In this document: in pieces, positions 12,131 to 24,639 of the stretch
Layout: each line of letters opens with the position of its first letter
Position numbering within the stretch: position 1 is the stretch's first letter
NCBI GenBank assembly: GCA_009733775.1
Contig: WOGZ01000143.1
Span: 1 to 64,000, forward strand
DNA length: 64,000 nucleotides
Reading direction: 5' to 3'
From: Alectoria sarmentosa
Lineage: Eukaryota > Ascomycota > Lecanoromycetes > Lecanorales > Parmeliaceae
Notes under the pieces: generated by a model
What the model was told of the DNA's origin: nothing
The model's database searches: none
The model's input: only the letters and a program-made list of their open reading frames with translations
Program-made: the position numbers and the translations under genes

Positions 12131-13644
12131 CACTGCGAGCGCAGAAAAGATTTATATATGCCAATTATACACACAAGAAGAATACATACGCAGATGCCCA
12201 AGATGCAGATGCGCAAGAAAGAGGAAGGAACCCCATGCTGCGCAATGCTGACAGGAAATGATTTTACTTTTGAGGCCCGTCGTCAGCTTTTGCAAGATCC
12301 GTTATCACTCTTCTGTGTTAGAAGAAGTTGGATCCCGTTTGGTGCGGTTGCCCGCCTCCCACCCGCATTAGTTTAGGGCTCTAATGATGGTCCGAGCCAG
12401 GATGACCCTTTTACACTGGTGACCCCGCAGGAGATGCCTCTATTTATAGCATTCGCTTTGAGCCGACACTGACCATTCTCATCCCTGTGCGCCCTACAGT
12501 ATTTGCCCAAGGTTTATCTTTATATTTAACGAGATGCATTTCACCTTCAACCTCGTGCAATTCATCTCTGATTGTAGTAGCCATGATTCTTGCATTGTAG
12601 GGCCGTGAAGGTCCGCTCATAGAAGTCGAGGACGAAGCCTACAGCGGCGTAAGTTGAAAACCTACAGGAGCGAGGGGCCAAAGTGAGACGTCAACCTTCC
12701 TCAATGCCTCTTTCATCATTGAAGTGATGAATTAAGGTCCCGTGCGAGTAAGAACTCGCTATCGAATCATCCGCATTCTCCTTTAAGTGCAAAAAGGGCA
12801 GAATTGGTATGAAAAAAGGAATAGAACTTCACTTTGTCGTGCAATGGCACTCAAAACGACGTAAGAAGTATGCTGTGCAATTCCTGTATGACCACCATTT
12901 CATTCACCACATAACTATTTCCGCGACGTCTTCAATTCACGTCTGAGGTCGCCCCTAACGGTGCGATTGACACAGCGTAAAGGGTTCCCAGCTCTGATTG
13001 TGTGCTGATCCAGTCAAAGGGACAAGCTGAAAGAGGTGAAGCGTGCACACAGCGCTACCGACCCACCGGCGTAAATTGGGTGGGGCAATTATCTCCTTCA
13101 ATGATCCAGGGAGAATGAGACAATATATGTTACCCAAAGATCAAGTCGCCCGTAAACTTGGAGCCCGGCGTACCGATACTGACGGTCGGCTATTCTACCA
13201 GCATCGACCCGAACCAACAGACTCGAAGCCAGCAATGCATAAGCAGTCGATATGCTCGAGCCCCAATTTTCAGCACACAGCGTGAAGAAAGCCTACTCTC
13301 TTTTTTCAATTTCCTCCTCGAAAACCCGTTCAAAAGTCCATGCCACTCAAAGAGCAGAGACAGGCGCCGACGTTGCGACTTTTCTGCGCTGTAGCCGGCA
13401 AGCGTAAATATGATTGCCGAGTAAGCCGTGACGGTGGTAATACCAATCCTACTATACTGTCAGCAACGTCTAAAATATAGTAGAGCGAAACCCCTATTCT
13501 CCGGCCTAGAAAGCTTCTCACTTCCCCTGCCCGTCAACATGAAGACGATTACTTGTCTGGACGCCGTCTCGCGCTCAAGTGTAAACGCGGCTTGGATACC
13601 TTGATATGCTCCTGAGCTTTCGGATCCATTGGATCGCCGCCACC
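12131..13644. other. Intergenic, no supported gene
   Basis: About 1.5 kb. It contains the upstream region of the lectin gene (right side) and of the small plus-strand gene at 13645. Open frames are short and lack motifs. A second ATG with a basic and hydrophilic start lies near 13539 and might be an extra 5' exon of the next gene. Confidence 0.4.
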
Positions 13645-14078
13645 ATGAAGACGGCCAAGGATCCTCTGCGTCTCGTCAGTCCGACCGGCGTCGACGAGCC
13701 AGCGAGAAGACTTCGGCATCCCAAGGATTGTGCAGAAGAGAAAGATCCTTGGCCTATTTCACAAGTTCTCAAACCTCTCAAACTGAACAAGAAATCGCGC
13801 GCTAGTCAGTTTGACGGTGTGTACACAATGTGGAAAGCAAGCACAAATTGCCGTTGGAAATCGCTGATAGAATTCTCAACTAGGCTTACACCATATTCAA
13901 GCCAGTAAGCTGTGATGAGACCGACACAATCAAGCGCGCATTCGAAGCAGACGAAGAACCCTCCGACAACTTCTTCGGCGGGCCAAACGGACGAGATGCC
14001 ATTATTGAAGACCCCCGTATCAATGCCGGGGATGCTGCGAGAGCAGAGGATTCAAGGGTCATTCATGGCTCCAGCTGA
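13645..14078 (+). CDS. Small acidic hypothetical protein
   Basis: Two-exon model: 13645-13818 and 13884-14078 (intron gtgtac...aactag, 65 bp), 122 residues. The N-terminal half is basic and proline-containing (LRLVSPTGVDEPARR). The C-terminal half is acidic with DETDTIKRAFEADEEPSDN and ends DSRVIHGSS. The splice phase joins DG to AYTIFKP in one frame, and codon choice looks coding-like. No family recognised. Its end lies 22 bp from the end of a convergent minus-strand gene. A more 5' exon (ATG near 13539) is possible. Confidence 0.45.
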
Positions 14079-14100
14079 GACGTCGAAACGAATCAATGAA

Positions 14101-14639
14101 TCACCATAATTTGAAAGAAAGGACCATAAATACCAGCAATGCGGCACCAAAGATAGCAGACAAGCGGCCAACATCTGCCATCCCACTCCGTCCAATCCAA
14201 TCCGAGATAGCACCAGTGCAAACCGCATCGATAGATATGCCAAGGAAGTCAGTAGCAACGACACTGCCCTGCTTGGTAAGAGTGGTAACTATGGCATTGG
14301 TGTAGCCGAAAACCATGACCGTCTCGCCGATCTCGTTAGCATTATCGGCTAGGATGTTCGAGGCGACCTCCATACCAGATAATGCAGAGACATTCACACC
14401 AGCTATGACGCCCAGATCACTTTCGCTGAAGAAGATACCCGATCCGGCGATGCCTTTGACGGCAACGGTCAGGTTCAAGCCCGTCAGCCAGCGCCTACCG
14501 GTGCCTGCTTCTCTCCAATTGTCGAGTATATTGTCTGGTCCATTCTTAAGATATTTATACATAACCCTGAGCAGGTATCGAAAAAACCCAGCGGCACTCT
14601 CTAGCCATAATCTAGTCACATACCTATCCCCACCCATCA
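14101..14639 (-). CDS. Small hypothetical protein with C-terminal hydrophobic segment
   Basis: Open frame with ATG at 14639, 179 residues. The first ~55 residues may instead be intronic, since a good donor (gtatgt) lies at the MGGDR-YV junction. The later part is conserved-looking: GLNLTVAVKGIAGSGIFFSE, a Gly/Ala/Val-rich middle, and a C-terminal stretch of about 18 hydrophobic residues (LSAIFGAALLVFMVLSF) just before the stop, as in tail-anchored or GPI-signal proteins. No family recognised. Real 5' exons may lie further right. Confidence 0.38.
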
Positions 14640-16193
14640 GCTCCAATGAAGCTCCTAACCCCAGAACATCATACCCTTAATTGACCCCCCCTTTCAAACC
14701 CCTTTTTCAAACCCCTCTTTCAAACCCCTCTCTCAAACTCCGCGTTTCGCTCCAGAACCAGAAATTCTTCGACTCAACGCACGTATAGTGCCAGTCATGC
14801 GCCAGCCGGCTCGTTTTATATCCCAGAAAAGCTAGGCCCTCACGCCTCACAGTCTCGACACCGAGAAAGCAGAGGCGAGGTCCGTACGCCCCGCTGGTCT
14901 TCACATGAAACACGGACGTGTGGAAGTGAAAAAGGTGAATCCAACGTGAAGATTTTGATGCTGTATTGATACGGGGAAGAACTGGGGTGGGAAATCTAAC
15001 TTTGCACCACCCACTCACCAACCGATCGACCCAATAAGTTAGCTAGCTCAATTCGATTCATCAAAAACTAGAAAAAGCCACCACAACACAGATTACATCC
15101 TCTCCTCTTTCCGCGGATTGACCTCTCTTAATCAAAATCAAAACCCAAGATAACATCATTCCCGTACATACATACCCCCCCCGCACCGGCCCAAGTCGGT
15201 TGGTTACCTTAGCAGGGCCGCAAACCCACTTCTGATATATGAGATACGAGTATACCAAACAAACACACTCAACTCGCCCACAATCCAGAATCCCCCCTCG
15301 ATCTATTCACATTGTCCGCCCACAACGAAAAGCGATCAACAGCCAGCCACGCACGCACGCACGCCAGATAAGTACCGTTAATCAGAAGGAAGGAACCAGC
15401 TTGCCCACTTACCCGGGCCAGTTCTCCTAAATCCTAAACACAACGTCCACGTCCACGTCCAATTAATGAATGAATGAAACAAGGTTCGCTGCAACGGACG
15501 CCCATGGACGTATAAAAGTCTGGATATCGGCGTGCGGTTTTTTCGAATCAAGGCACCGGGCGTTCAAATCGAGCGGCCCTTTGTGTGAGAGAGATGGGTG
15601 GGCGCTTTTTTTTTAAAAGTTTCTGGCTGTGAGCGCGTGCTGGGTGGATGTCGGTGATGGATGGGTTTTTGCTTTGGTTGACAATTGCTCGGGAGGCTTG
15701 GATGGGCGTACTTTTGGGCTTTCCATGAGAGTTGGGGGGAGGGGGGGGCATGTTGGAGGGCTGTCAACGTTGATATTTTGGGAAGGAACAGAGATTTGCA
15801 AGGTCAACGGATGGAGTCGGCTGTGCTCTTTTTGAACTGTAGTGGGCTTCCCCAGAATCCTAGAAGCGAAGTTTCTCTTTGCATAGATAAATAGGATAGG
15901 TATTGATGATCTAGAAGCAAAAAAAAGGGCAATGCTAATTCACGGTCATTTCTAGCGCCACTCTAGGCGTACCGCCTGAAAACAAGAAATAGTCGCCGGC
16001 TGTTGTTCCCTTTCTATAGTCATTATATAGCCAAGAGAGACAAGCGATTCCCCAACTATAAGATGCAGAGATATAGTACACGAGACGGGCTCCCAAGATT
16101 TGTCGAGAGCTTTCTCTTATTATCATTATATATTAAGAGCTTCCTCTTATCATCATTTATCAAGGGTCTATGATGAGAGAAGGCAGGCGTAGG
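14640..16193. other. Intergenic, no supported gene
   Basis: About 1.55 kb. It contains a short tandem of ccctttttcaaa-type units at 14687-14730 and scattered homopolymers. Open frames over 15548-15807 (minus) are Pro/Ser-rich composition products. The laccase 3' untranslated region lies at its right edge. Confidence 0.4.
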
Positions 16194-18510
16194 CTACAAA
16201 CCCGAATCGATCTGATCGACCACATCGACATTCGTATAAGCGGCCCAATCGACACAAGTCTGCTTGCTCGATGCCGGTGGATGATATTCTGCGATCTCGG
16301 CTGGGAGTTCCTGCCATGATCTATCAGCCTCCCTCACTTCTCCTGATCGCTACGCAGATAAAGGGACAACAATAGACTCACCAACAAGTTGATATACAAC
16401 CCCCCACTAACGTGCCACGCGATATGGCAATGAAATGGCCACACGCCCGGGTTGACGGCATCATACTGCACGACCATATAGCCATCTGGCTGCATGAGCT
16501 GTACGTCTCTCCGTTGCGGATTCTTACTATTTACAACACTGCCGTCCCAGGAGCCCAGACCTTCGTCCAGGATGTACATGTTGTGGCCGTGTAGATGCAT
16601 GGGGTGCGCTGCAGGGGTATTGTTTTCGACAATGAGACGCACGGAGGACGCATTGCCGGTGTTGTAGACGTTCCATTCTGGTGCGTACGGGTAGGATGTG
16701 TTGCCGACGTTTGCGAGCAGGAGCAGCGGGGCGTTGTAGTCTGCGCGGAAGGAGACTGAGTTGACGGTCCAGAGGAAGTTGCCGGTGCTGTTTATTGTGT
16801 CGCCGATTGTGAGGGTGATGGTTGTGGCAGGACCAGGGGTTGGGGTTATGGGAAAGACGGGAGTGGTGGAAGATAAAGGGTCGTTGGCGCATTGCGGTGT
16901 GTCGTCTATCCAGGCGGTAGTGTTTGGTTTTGCATTGGTGGGTGCGGAGGGGTAGTAGATTATTGCACGAGCGTCGGGTTGGATAGTGAGGGAGCAGTTG
17001 GAGATGGTGGAGCGCATCCAGTAGACGGATGCAGGATTGCCGGTGGCCTGAACAACCACGTCGGTACGTTGGCCGATCTATCGAAAGAGTTAGTCCGGCT
17101 ACCAGATGCATTTGGCCATGTACCAGCTTACTCCGAGGGTGACGATCTCGGTCTCATACGGCTGAACTGGCACGAAATCATTCGCGATGACAGTCATCGT
17201 ATGTCCATCAATGCTGAACTTCTGGATACCCTCAGCACCAGCATTGATCAGGCGTAGCCGATGTGTCTTTCCAGTTGCGAATTGGAATTTTGCAAGCCCA
17301 GCATCATTCGTGCAGGGCGTTCCATCGGTGACAAGTGAGCAGTTGTAATCCATCTTCCCGTTGATGAGATTGTTGACGGACTTTGGCGCTATCAATGAGA
17401 GATTTGTACCCATTACTTCTTCTAAGATGTCAAAGTACGCCTTGTGATAATAGTCCGTCAGCAGCACTGGGCCGAGATCGATGTCGTATTGTGCGCTGTC
17501 CGGGCCGTGAATTATCATGGGTCCGATCAAACCACCGGCGTATTGTGCGCTGTAGTGGGAATGATACCAGGATGTGCCGTATAAGTCTGCTATGAAGCTG
17601 TATGTTAGGCTCTTCCCAGGGGCGATTGGGCATTGCGAGACTGCTGGGACCCCATCTTCCCAGGGAGTGTCAGTTTGTATGAGGCCGTGCCAGTGGAGCG
17701 CGGTTCCTTCTTCGGGACCGGTGATGGCGTTGTTGACTGTGACGGTGATGATGTCACCCCAGTTGGCTTCGATTGTTGGTCCAGGAAATTGGCCGTTGAT
17801 GAGAAGTACGTCTTTCTCGTACCCGTCCGGTGCTATAGTGCCTCGCGCGATAGTGAAGTCGTAGGATCTCTCCTGACCTATAGACAACGTTAGCAGATGG
17901 AACAGAGTGTATGAAAAATACATACTAATGGTTTTCTTGTTTAGAAGGAATGTACAGTGGCTTCAAAAAGGATATGAATCGGAAGATCTCTGTGACTTAA
18001 CAGATGGCGGTGAATAAAGGAATGGCTCAGAGTCATACATTGCTGGAACAGTATGTGCTACTTGACAATGAAAATTGAGCTATTTTTTTCTCTTTTTGTT
18101 CAGGGTGTAGATAAAATAGTGACAATGAAGAAGACGCATGTACCTGTTGATGGCGGAGACTGTGTGTATGGGTTTGTATTCCAGGCCGTCCTCGAACCCC
18201 ATGGGGCGCCACTGCCAGACTGGTCGATCCATCAGCAAGTTGACAAGCATCAGTCCTTTCCTGAAGACCTACATGTGAAAGCCAATTCGTCGGAAGATTG
18301 GGAGCGGCAAGCGTGCCAAGTTGCGAAGCACCTGGTAATCACGATTAACATTAGGACGACATTATTTAAAGGAACTCCATGCTATGGCGTCTAACCGTTT
18401 GTCAGATGCTGAGGAAGATTAGAGATGGCGGTTAGATTTGACGTAAAATTCGTAACAGCCGCGGAAAGGGCGGCACTCAGCCCGGTATTCGCAATCGCTG
18501 CGATAGACAT
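16194..18510 (-). CDS. Laccase (multicopper oxidase, ascomycete type)
   Basis: Six exons: 18510-18396, 18331-18273, 18219-18144, 17877-17132, 17077-16382 and 16310-16194; every phase matches, 602 residues. All four copper-ligand blocks are present: HWHG (L1), WYHSHYSAQ (L2), [13 protein letters not shown] (L3) and [12 protein letters not shown] (L4, axial position Leu). The N-terminal [13 protein letters not shown] and the body from [15 protein letters not shown] fit ascomycete laccases, which oxidise phenols with reduction of oxygen to water. The protein ends in DSGL, the C-terminal plug typical of ascomycete laccases. Expected to be secreted. However, MSIAAIAN at the annotated start is not a good signal peptide, so a further 5' exon may exist. 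An alternative in-frame ATG lies in intron 3 (see the 17878-17932 entry). Confidence 0.9.
17878..17932 (-). other. Intron-like unit at the 3' end of laccase intron 3, with in-frame ATG
   Basis: Laccase intron 3 (18143-17878, 266 bp) is much longer than its other introns (53-71 bp). Its last 55 bases are themselves a near-ideal fungal intron: gtatgt, a gctaacg branch site and a tatag acceptor. An ATG at 17923 inside it opens in frame into the laccase body and encodes a short hydrophobic leader ([16 protein letters not shown]) before QERSYDF. Either it is chance, or it offers stepwise splicing or an alternative start. Confidence 0.5.
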
Positions 18511-21500
18511 GCTTGTGGAGAGATAGTTTACACTTGTAACTTGTGGACTACTATTGTGCCATGGAAAGAACGCAGAAATCAGACAGTTGAAGACAATCCA
18601 AGTACGAGGAAAGGAAGTCAAAGCACAGTGAGAGACGTGTTCGATGAGTTACGGATGAGCGGATTAGAGACGGCATTTGCATCTTATCAAGTCAACGATA
18701 CAAGCAAAACCAGAAATGCAGAGCTAGAAACCCATCTGATGATGTGGCACAAGTATCATGCAGCGATAATCGGTCTTTGATTATGCTGCAGCCCAGCACT
18801 CGCCACACGCATTCACCGTTCATCCACCAATTGACGAGAGTCTGTTGGTTCCGAAGCATCTTGAAAAGGTCCTCGGTAATGCTCGGCATCTTCCATGAGG
18901 ATTGTTCGTTGTCCGGAAGATCCAATTGGGGAGATGGACCAAGCCAGGCCATGTCCACGTTCAGACCCAAATGACGACTCGAAGAGCGGGACGATTAGCG
19001 GGACCACAATCACAGTGCAGACGCACAGGCGTTAGTTATTACTGGAGCAGATAATTCCTCGAAAATGACGGCTGCAGGTACATAATTATGCGGGCGAGAA
19101 GTCCATCTTCTTGGCAGTCTGGCGGGAATATAGGCACTAATCGGAATGCTCGCAGGGTGCCAGGGATCAGTGGATACTTCCGCGCCAATAGCATACAAAT
19201 CTCGGCAGCATGAGTACATGACCTCGCATACAGTCTTTCCTATACATATGGTGGTATAGGCCGAGTGGTGGGGGATATGGATATGGTTGGTCAAGAGTGA
19301 GTATGTGGTGGAATAAATGTACGTCATGGAACTTGGATCGCTACTTTAATGCAGGTCCAGTCCCACTCAAAGCCCTATATTGAGGGGCGCTTCAGACCCT
19401 AAATAAAGTACTTGCTGTCAATGACAGGCAAGTAAGTACTGTACAGACCATCTCCAGCCAAGTCTCGCATGACTAATCTTTTCGTCTCATCCAATCGGAA
19501 GCAAAGGCAGCGGCCTGGATTCCATTTCCTTTCACGTGCAATGATCGTCGTCTGCATCCGGCTTAGCTTGCACAACGGTGACCGAGATCCGCAGCGTTGA
19601 ATTACCATCTTGTCCTTTTCTTGCCCTTCCCCAACTCTGACATATTTTCCTACCCTTTCTTGCAAGATCAATCGCCTAGATTGAGAAGAGGCGTCGTTAC
19701 TCCGTCTTATTATTACTATTCACAGCATTCCTCGTCAACAGAGTCCCCATCCGGACAACCAACTCTGTGGATTGGATTCCGGTGACCTTGTCCGACGGGA
19801 GCCTGTTCCTCGACTTACCGCATTTGGGACCATGAGTCAGCTAGTGTCGGTAGGCTTCGTAGGACATTCATTCCAACACCGAGCTCACTGCAGGCATCTT
19901 CGGTCAAAATACAACTACCATCTACATGTCTCGCTACGAACGATCTACTTCCCAGAGAATCCAGGTTGTATCGTCTTCAAGGACATAGCTCGACTTGGAT
20001 ACCTGCTTGGAGCGGACAAGTGCCCACAGACTCCCACGCTGAACTTGGAATTAGCAGGTTGAATGCACGAGCCCAGTGCTGATTACCTAGGATTAGCAGA
20101 TAAAGCATCTCCGTTCTCGCGTCCAACCCCTTTCCCGCGTGCAAAACGACAGGTCTCGACCAGGAGGCGAAGCATAGCTATGCTTTCTTTGGTCACCTAT
20201 AACTAGCAACAAGAATTCAGGGGGGCAGGCTGCCTCTCCTATTCGCTAAAGGTACAAGCAGCTGATGATTCCAAAAGTACTGGTTCCAGGGTCAGACGCG
20301 TCGAAGGTTGGTACCATTGGTACGGAGGCATGTCCAAGGAGCACTCTGAGTCTACGACACTCGAAGCCATCGCGCGTTCTTGGAAGTCCACACTCTCGTT
20401 CATTTGGCAAGACTTGAATAAATCAGAGACAACGAATCCCACCTCCTTCCTCCTCGAAACCCTTTCCAAATATGAGCACAAAGCCCGATTGAACCTTTGC
20501 TTTCCCCAAGCCAGGTGTTGCAGCAGGTGCAAAGGTAAGGTTCTTGATGTTCTCCTTTCTCTGCCTTCGCGCCAAATTATCAGCCAGCGGTATAGCGACT
20601 CGAGTCATGGTTTCTTCAAACCGCTTGTTACATTCTGACATGACTCGCAAAGACTTTCTCCGCGTTGAGTGACCCGTTTTCGTAGTCTCCTTGCAACCAG
20701 TCGAGTTCGTGCGTTTTGCCAAAAAGGATCTATACCAAAGCGGCCATTTTCACAAGAGCTAAGGAAGAGTTCCACGCAAAGGCTTCTTAGTTTCCCTGAT
20801 TGCGATGGCTGTTGCTGTTGCTTGCAAATCAATCAAATCAAACTAGGGAGATAGATCCAATAGTAGCAACGAAAGCTTTGAAGTGGTCTACAACACTCAA
20901 AGTACTTAGCAATTGAGAAGAAACTCCGTCTGCATCCCTTGCGGTACAGCCTCACCGAGATCTGGCGAGCCTAATTCCCAACCCTTCTCAAATGATAGTC
21001 AAACACCAAGTCAAAACCTTGCATGCCACGGCAAGGTAGCAACATATGATAATAAAGCCAATGTTCGAAGATCCTCTTCTACGAACGAAAGATCCAGTAG
21101 TGCTGTATACCAAGAGAAACGGAACCTTACCATGAAGCAGGCCTCGCCCTCATGACTAAACGCCCGCTGGGAGATTTGGTCCAGGTCTCCAGAATGAAGG
21201 AAAAGCTCTGCTGTACCTGCTCTTCTGATTACATAACCCTCGCTGTGAGCATATGTCTATATTTAAATCGAAGTCCTATAACCACCTAGCAAGTCCCTGG
21301 CCTCACCAAAGCGACAAGTATCTAGGATTATATTCATCATGAACATATCCCCAACCGCTGCTCCTAGCGTCGAGAAAACCAGACGCGCAAATCCACGGCA
21401 CCTCCACTTCGGATAACGACGTCACCAGTAAACCCACCCAGCCTCCCTTCGCATTCCCATCTCCATCCTCAGCATTACACTCCAACTTCAAAAACCTGTA

Positions 21501-21952
21501 TGTGTAGGTGATTCCTACGCGGAGAGGACGTGCCCCTAGCCGAGAGACTAGGGTGGTGCTGTTATATATTGAGGATTTTGGGGGATAATGCGGGCTGACC
21601 GTTGTGATCGTGGTGGCGGCGGGGGGACGAGGTATTGGGGTGAGTGAATGCTAGGAAGGGTCTATGTATCTAGCAGTTGTATTCCTCAGTCAAGGGGCAT
21701 GTGGTTTGTAGATTGGATAGCAGAGAGAGGCAGAAAATATTTTGATACGCGCTATCCCATCTACGCATGCTAGAATTATTTAGGTTGGATCCTGCACTGG
21801 TCACGGCTATAGCACAAACACGACTGGAGCTTGAAGGAAAGAGGAGAGATCTTCAGCAAACCCGAAAGACCAAACGCCACAATGGAAGTATGTCGCATCA
21901 ATGCCAACCGCCTAACGTCCTTCTGATTGCTGCTCTTGTGGGTTCCCGTGCC
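18511..21952. other. Long intergenic region, no supported gene
   Basis: About 3.4 kb upstream of the laccase and downstream of the AT-hook gene. Open frames of 60-105 codons exist on both strands but show no domain, signal peptide or convincing splice structure. The 18511-18620 part could hold a missing first laccase exon: the in-frame sequence upstream contains a hydrophobic stretch but no ATG. Confidence 0.45.
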
Positions 21953-23572
21953 CTACTTCTTCCCTGCCTTCTTTTTGACGATACCCACTGGCTTCGCGCC
22001 CTTGGTTGTAGCCTGCTCTTTCTTTGGTCTCCCACGCTTCCCTGATGACTCCGGCTTAGGGGCGTCGTCCTGTTCGGCTGCCTTTGGTCGTCCTCGCTTC
22101 TTGGGTGTTTCCACATGAGCATCCTGTTCGGCTGCCTTTGGTCGTCCTCGCTGCGTGGGTGTTTCCACGTGAGCGTCCTGTTCGGCTGCCTTTGGTCGTC
22201 CTCGCTTCTTGGGTGTTTCCACATGAGATGAGCCTTGTGGCACGGTGGCCTCGGCGATGTCCTCCTTCTTCTTTGGTTTGCCTCTCTTTTTTGGCGTATC
22301 TGCTGTAAATGCGACTACGGGCTCGGTGCCCTGTTCAGCTTCCTCTTCCTTCTTCGGCCTGCCTCTCTTCTTTGGTGTATCCGCCGTAGTCACGTCGGTT
22401 GGCTCGACAGCCCCAGCAGGCTCTGCTTCCTTGGCCGGTCTCCCTCGCTTCTTCGGCGTCTCCCTTGTTTTTTCACCTTGATTTACGGGCGCCGCAGCAC
22501 CCTTTGTTCGCCCATCAGAATCTCTTTTTCTGATCGAATGCGGTGACGTATGATATTTGGTAGGGGCACTTACTTGCTTCGATGAGCCTCGCTTTACAGC
22601 TGCATCCTCTTTTGAGGCGCGTTGTGATTTGACCTGTTGTACTGACCCTTGTTCCTTCTTCGGCCTGCCTCGCTTCTTCGGCGATTCATCTTCGGTAGCA
22701 TTCTTTTGCTTGATAGTGTGTGTAGACCCTTCTTCTTTCTTTGGCCTACCTCGCTTCTTAGATGGTTCGTCTGTGGGAGCATCCTGCTGGTTGACAGTGG
22801 CTGTAGAATGCTCCTCTTTCTTCCGCTGGCCTCGTTGTTTCTTGACATGCTTGGTCTCCGTTTCCGTGGGATCATCGTCACGCTTCCGCTTGGGTAGGGG
22901 AGCCTTTGAGGATGTGGGCGCATTTGTGTCATCGGCTACTGGTGGAGCACTCTGCTCTGGTTCGACGCTGGCTGCTCCTGACTTCGATGTAGCGCGGTCG
23001 GCGATTTGTGGGGCCGAGGCTTTCCCCTTCGTCTTGGTCGGCATCTTTGCAGGTTGCGGGGTGATGCTAGTTCTTTGGTTCAGCCCTGCGTGATTAATGA
23101 CTGGGGTAGGGTCCCGCTGAGGTTTGCTTGTAAATTGCGCAGGCTCAGTAGAGGGCAAAGGTGAGTCTTGGGGTTGGGTATCGTCCTCGGGGACGTGTAG
23201 ATGGTCATTTGACGCGCCGTCGAGTGAGAAACTGTCGTAATGAGACTTTGTCACGGGGTCGCTAGCTTTGACGGGCCCCAGGAGACTGTCGTCTGTTGCC
23301 TCCTGTTCGCGATCCGGCGAGTCCCGATCGGATGATAGATCCATAGGATAGTCATGCTGTTCAGCCATCATGGGGCCATTGCCATTTGATGCTTGACGTG
23401 CCCAAACAGCTTCGGGTTGTGATGATTCGAAGGGGGAGAAAGGTGGAGGTGTAGAGTCACGAATGGGAAGGCTGGGAGCTGCAAGTGAACTATCCGAGGG
23501 CATCATTGAGAGATCTGTGTCTTCAGCTTGATTTGCACCAGGAGTCAAAGCGCTTCGTATTGTAGAAAGCAT
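21953..23572 (-). CDS. Multi-AT-hook DNA-binding protein
   Basis: Single exon, 539 residues, ATG at 23572. Residues 1-215 are acidic, Ser/Pro/Asp-rich and look disordered. From about residue 280 there are nine AT-hook-like cores: seven of the form KKRGRPKKEE or KKRGRPKAAE with small variations, one TQRGRP and one KKRGKP. A tenth, degenerate copy is VKRGSSKQ. AT-hooks bind the minor groove of AT-rich DNA, so a nuclear architectural or chromatin role is likely. Spacing between hooks is about 18-40 residues with acidic/Gln-rich linkers. No SET, PHD or other catalytic domain is visible. The C-terminus is Lys-rich. Confidence 0.8.
   Translation of the reverse strand: MLSTIRSALTPGANQAEDTDLSMMPSDSSLAAPSLPIRDSTPPPFSPFESSQPEAVWARQASNGNGPMMAEQHDYPMDLSSDRDSPDREQEATDDSLLGPVKASDPVTKSHYDSFSLDGASNDHLHVPEDDTQPQDSPLPSTEPAQFTSKPQRDPTPVINHAGLNQRTSITPQPAKMPTKTKGKASAPQIADRATSKSGAASVEPEQSAPPVADDTNAPTSSKAPLPKRKRDDDPTETETKHVKKQRGQRKKEEHSTATVNQQDAPTDEPSKKRGRPKKEEGSTHTIKQKNATEDESPKKRGRPKKEQGSVQQVKSQRASKEDAAVKRGSSKQVSAPTKYHTSPHSIRKRDSDGRTKGAAAPVNQGEKTRETPKKRGRPAKEAEPAGAVEPTDVTTADTPKKRGRPKKEEEAEQGTEPVVAFTADTPKKRGKPKKKEDIAEATVPQGSSHVETPKKRGRPKAAEQDAHVETPTQRGRPKAAEQDAHVETPKKRGRPKAAEQDDAPKPESSGKRGRPKKEQATTKGAKPVGIVKKKAGKK
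22064..22225 (-). repeat. Three tandem 54-bp AT-hook units inside the gene
   Basis: Three head-to-tail copies of an 18-residue unit, each beginning HVETP, then KKRGRPKAAEQD (the middle copy has TQRGRP). The DNA copies are nearly identical, so the array is recent and prone to copy-number change. Confidence 0.85.
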
Positions 23573-24639
23573 CGTTCCAATAAGTTCACATGAGCGACTG
23601 TTAAGGTGTGAGGGTATCAGTGTTGAGGAAGATTGGTGTTGTCACTGAATTTTCGGGTTAGACTAATTGACGACCGCTAAAGCTTCGGCCAATCATTACG
23701 CGCCAGTTGACGCTAGTCCATCCGCTCAAGATCTCCTCATTTTACATGAACGTCTTCACTCACTGAGATCTTTTATTGAAACATCGTTCAATCATAATAA
23801 CAATCAATACTACCTCGAATCAAAATGTATCTGTATCATAATACCCCCACTGCTCTCCGGGATGTGCTTTTCGAATCAGTCATTATTTCTATGCTGAGTA
23901 CCTCTTCTCCATACTCATCCGGACCACGATACTTGACTTCCTGTGTCTCTTTCGAGGGCTGCTTCGCTAGCAGAGTGATATACCTTGCTAGCGAAAGCCT
24001 GGGCGGATGAAACAGTCTCCGTAGCATTCCAGAACCCTATACGTCAATAGCAGCTAGAGAAGGTCTGAAAATTGCATGTTATTAAACCCATCAGCTCGTC
24101 AGGCTGCCCTGAATACAAGATTTTATCCTCCACTGTCCTCATCGCAGCGCCTCCTCGCTTTTTCATTGTCTAATGCAAAGACGCTGCATTACTCACTGTT
24201 GCTACTGAGCCTAGGTTTTTTCAGCGTGAATACTATGACATGTTGCAAGGGCAATACACGGTGGGTGAGCAACATGTTGAACTAAAGAGGAGTCTACGAA
24301 GTATCTTCTACTCAACAACGAGGCTGGTTTCGAGTCGGACTCTCATCATAAGCGAGCGAACTCCAACTCCAGAATGTGCTCCAAGGCATAGACAAAATCA
24401 ATTACCACCCCTAGTTCCTGGCATCTTCTACTTGTCTCACGAAGTCAGAGATGAAATTAATCTGTTCTAATAGTCTGCTCTAGGCTAGCAATCTGCGCGC
24501 TCGTACAGTGGGCTACATCATGGTGTTAGATACTCCGGTCTTACAACATTCTTAGCCAATCACAATTTCACCTCATACTCGTCATGGCTCTACAGCAGCC
24601 TAGGTATTCTCAACATGTCACCCTATCCCTATCCACCGG
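23573..24639. other. Intergenic, no supported gene
   Basis: Upstream region of the AT-hook gene followed by sequence with only short open frames. Nothing recognised. Confidence 0.4.

Noticed and set aside
17099..17923. Laccase annotated from the ATG at 17923 as the normal start
   Set aside because: Upstream exons encode the laccase N-terminal [13 protein letters not shown] block with exact phases; the ATG is kept only as a possible alternative start.
22084..23093. Several plus-strand frames opposite the AT-hook gene
   Set aside because: Antisense shadows of the repetitive Lys/Arg/Pro codons; the minus-strand frame is intact and has recognisable motifs.
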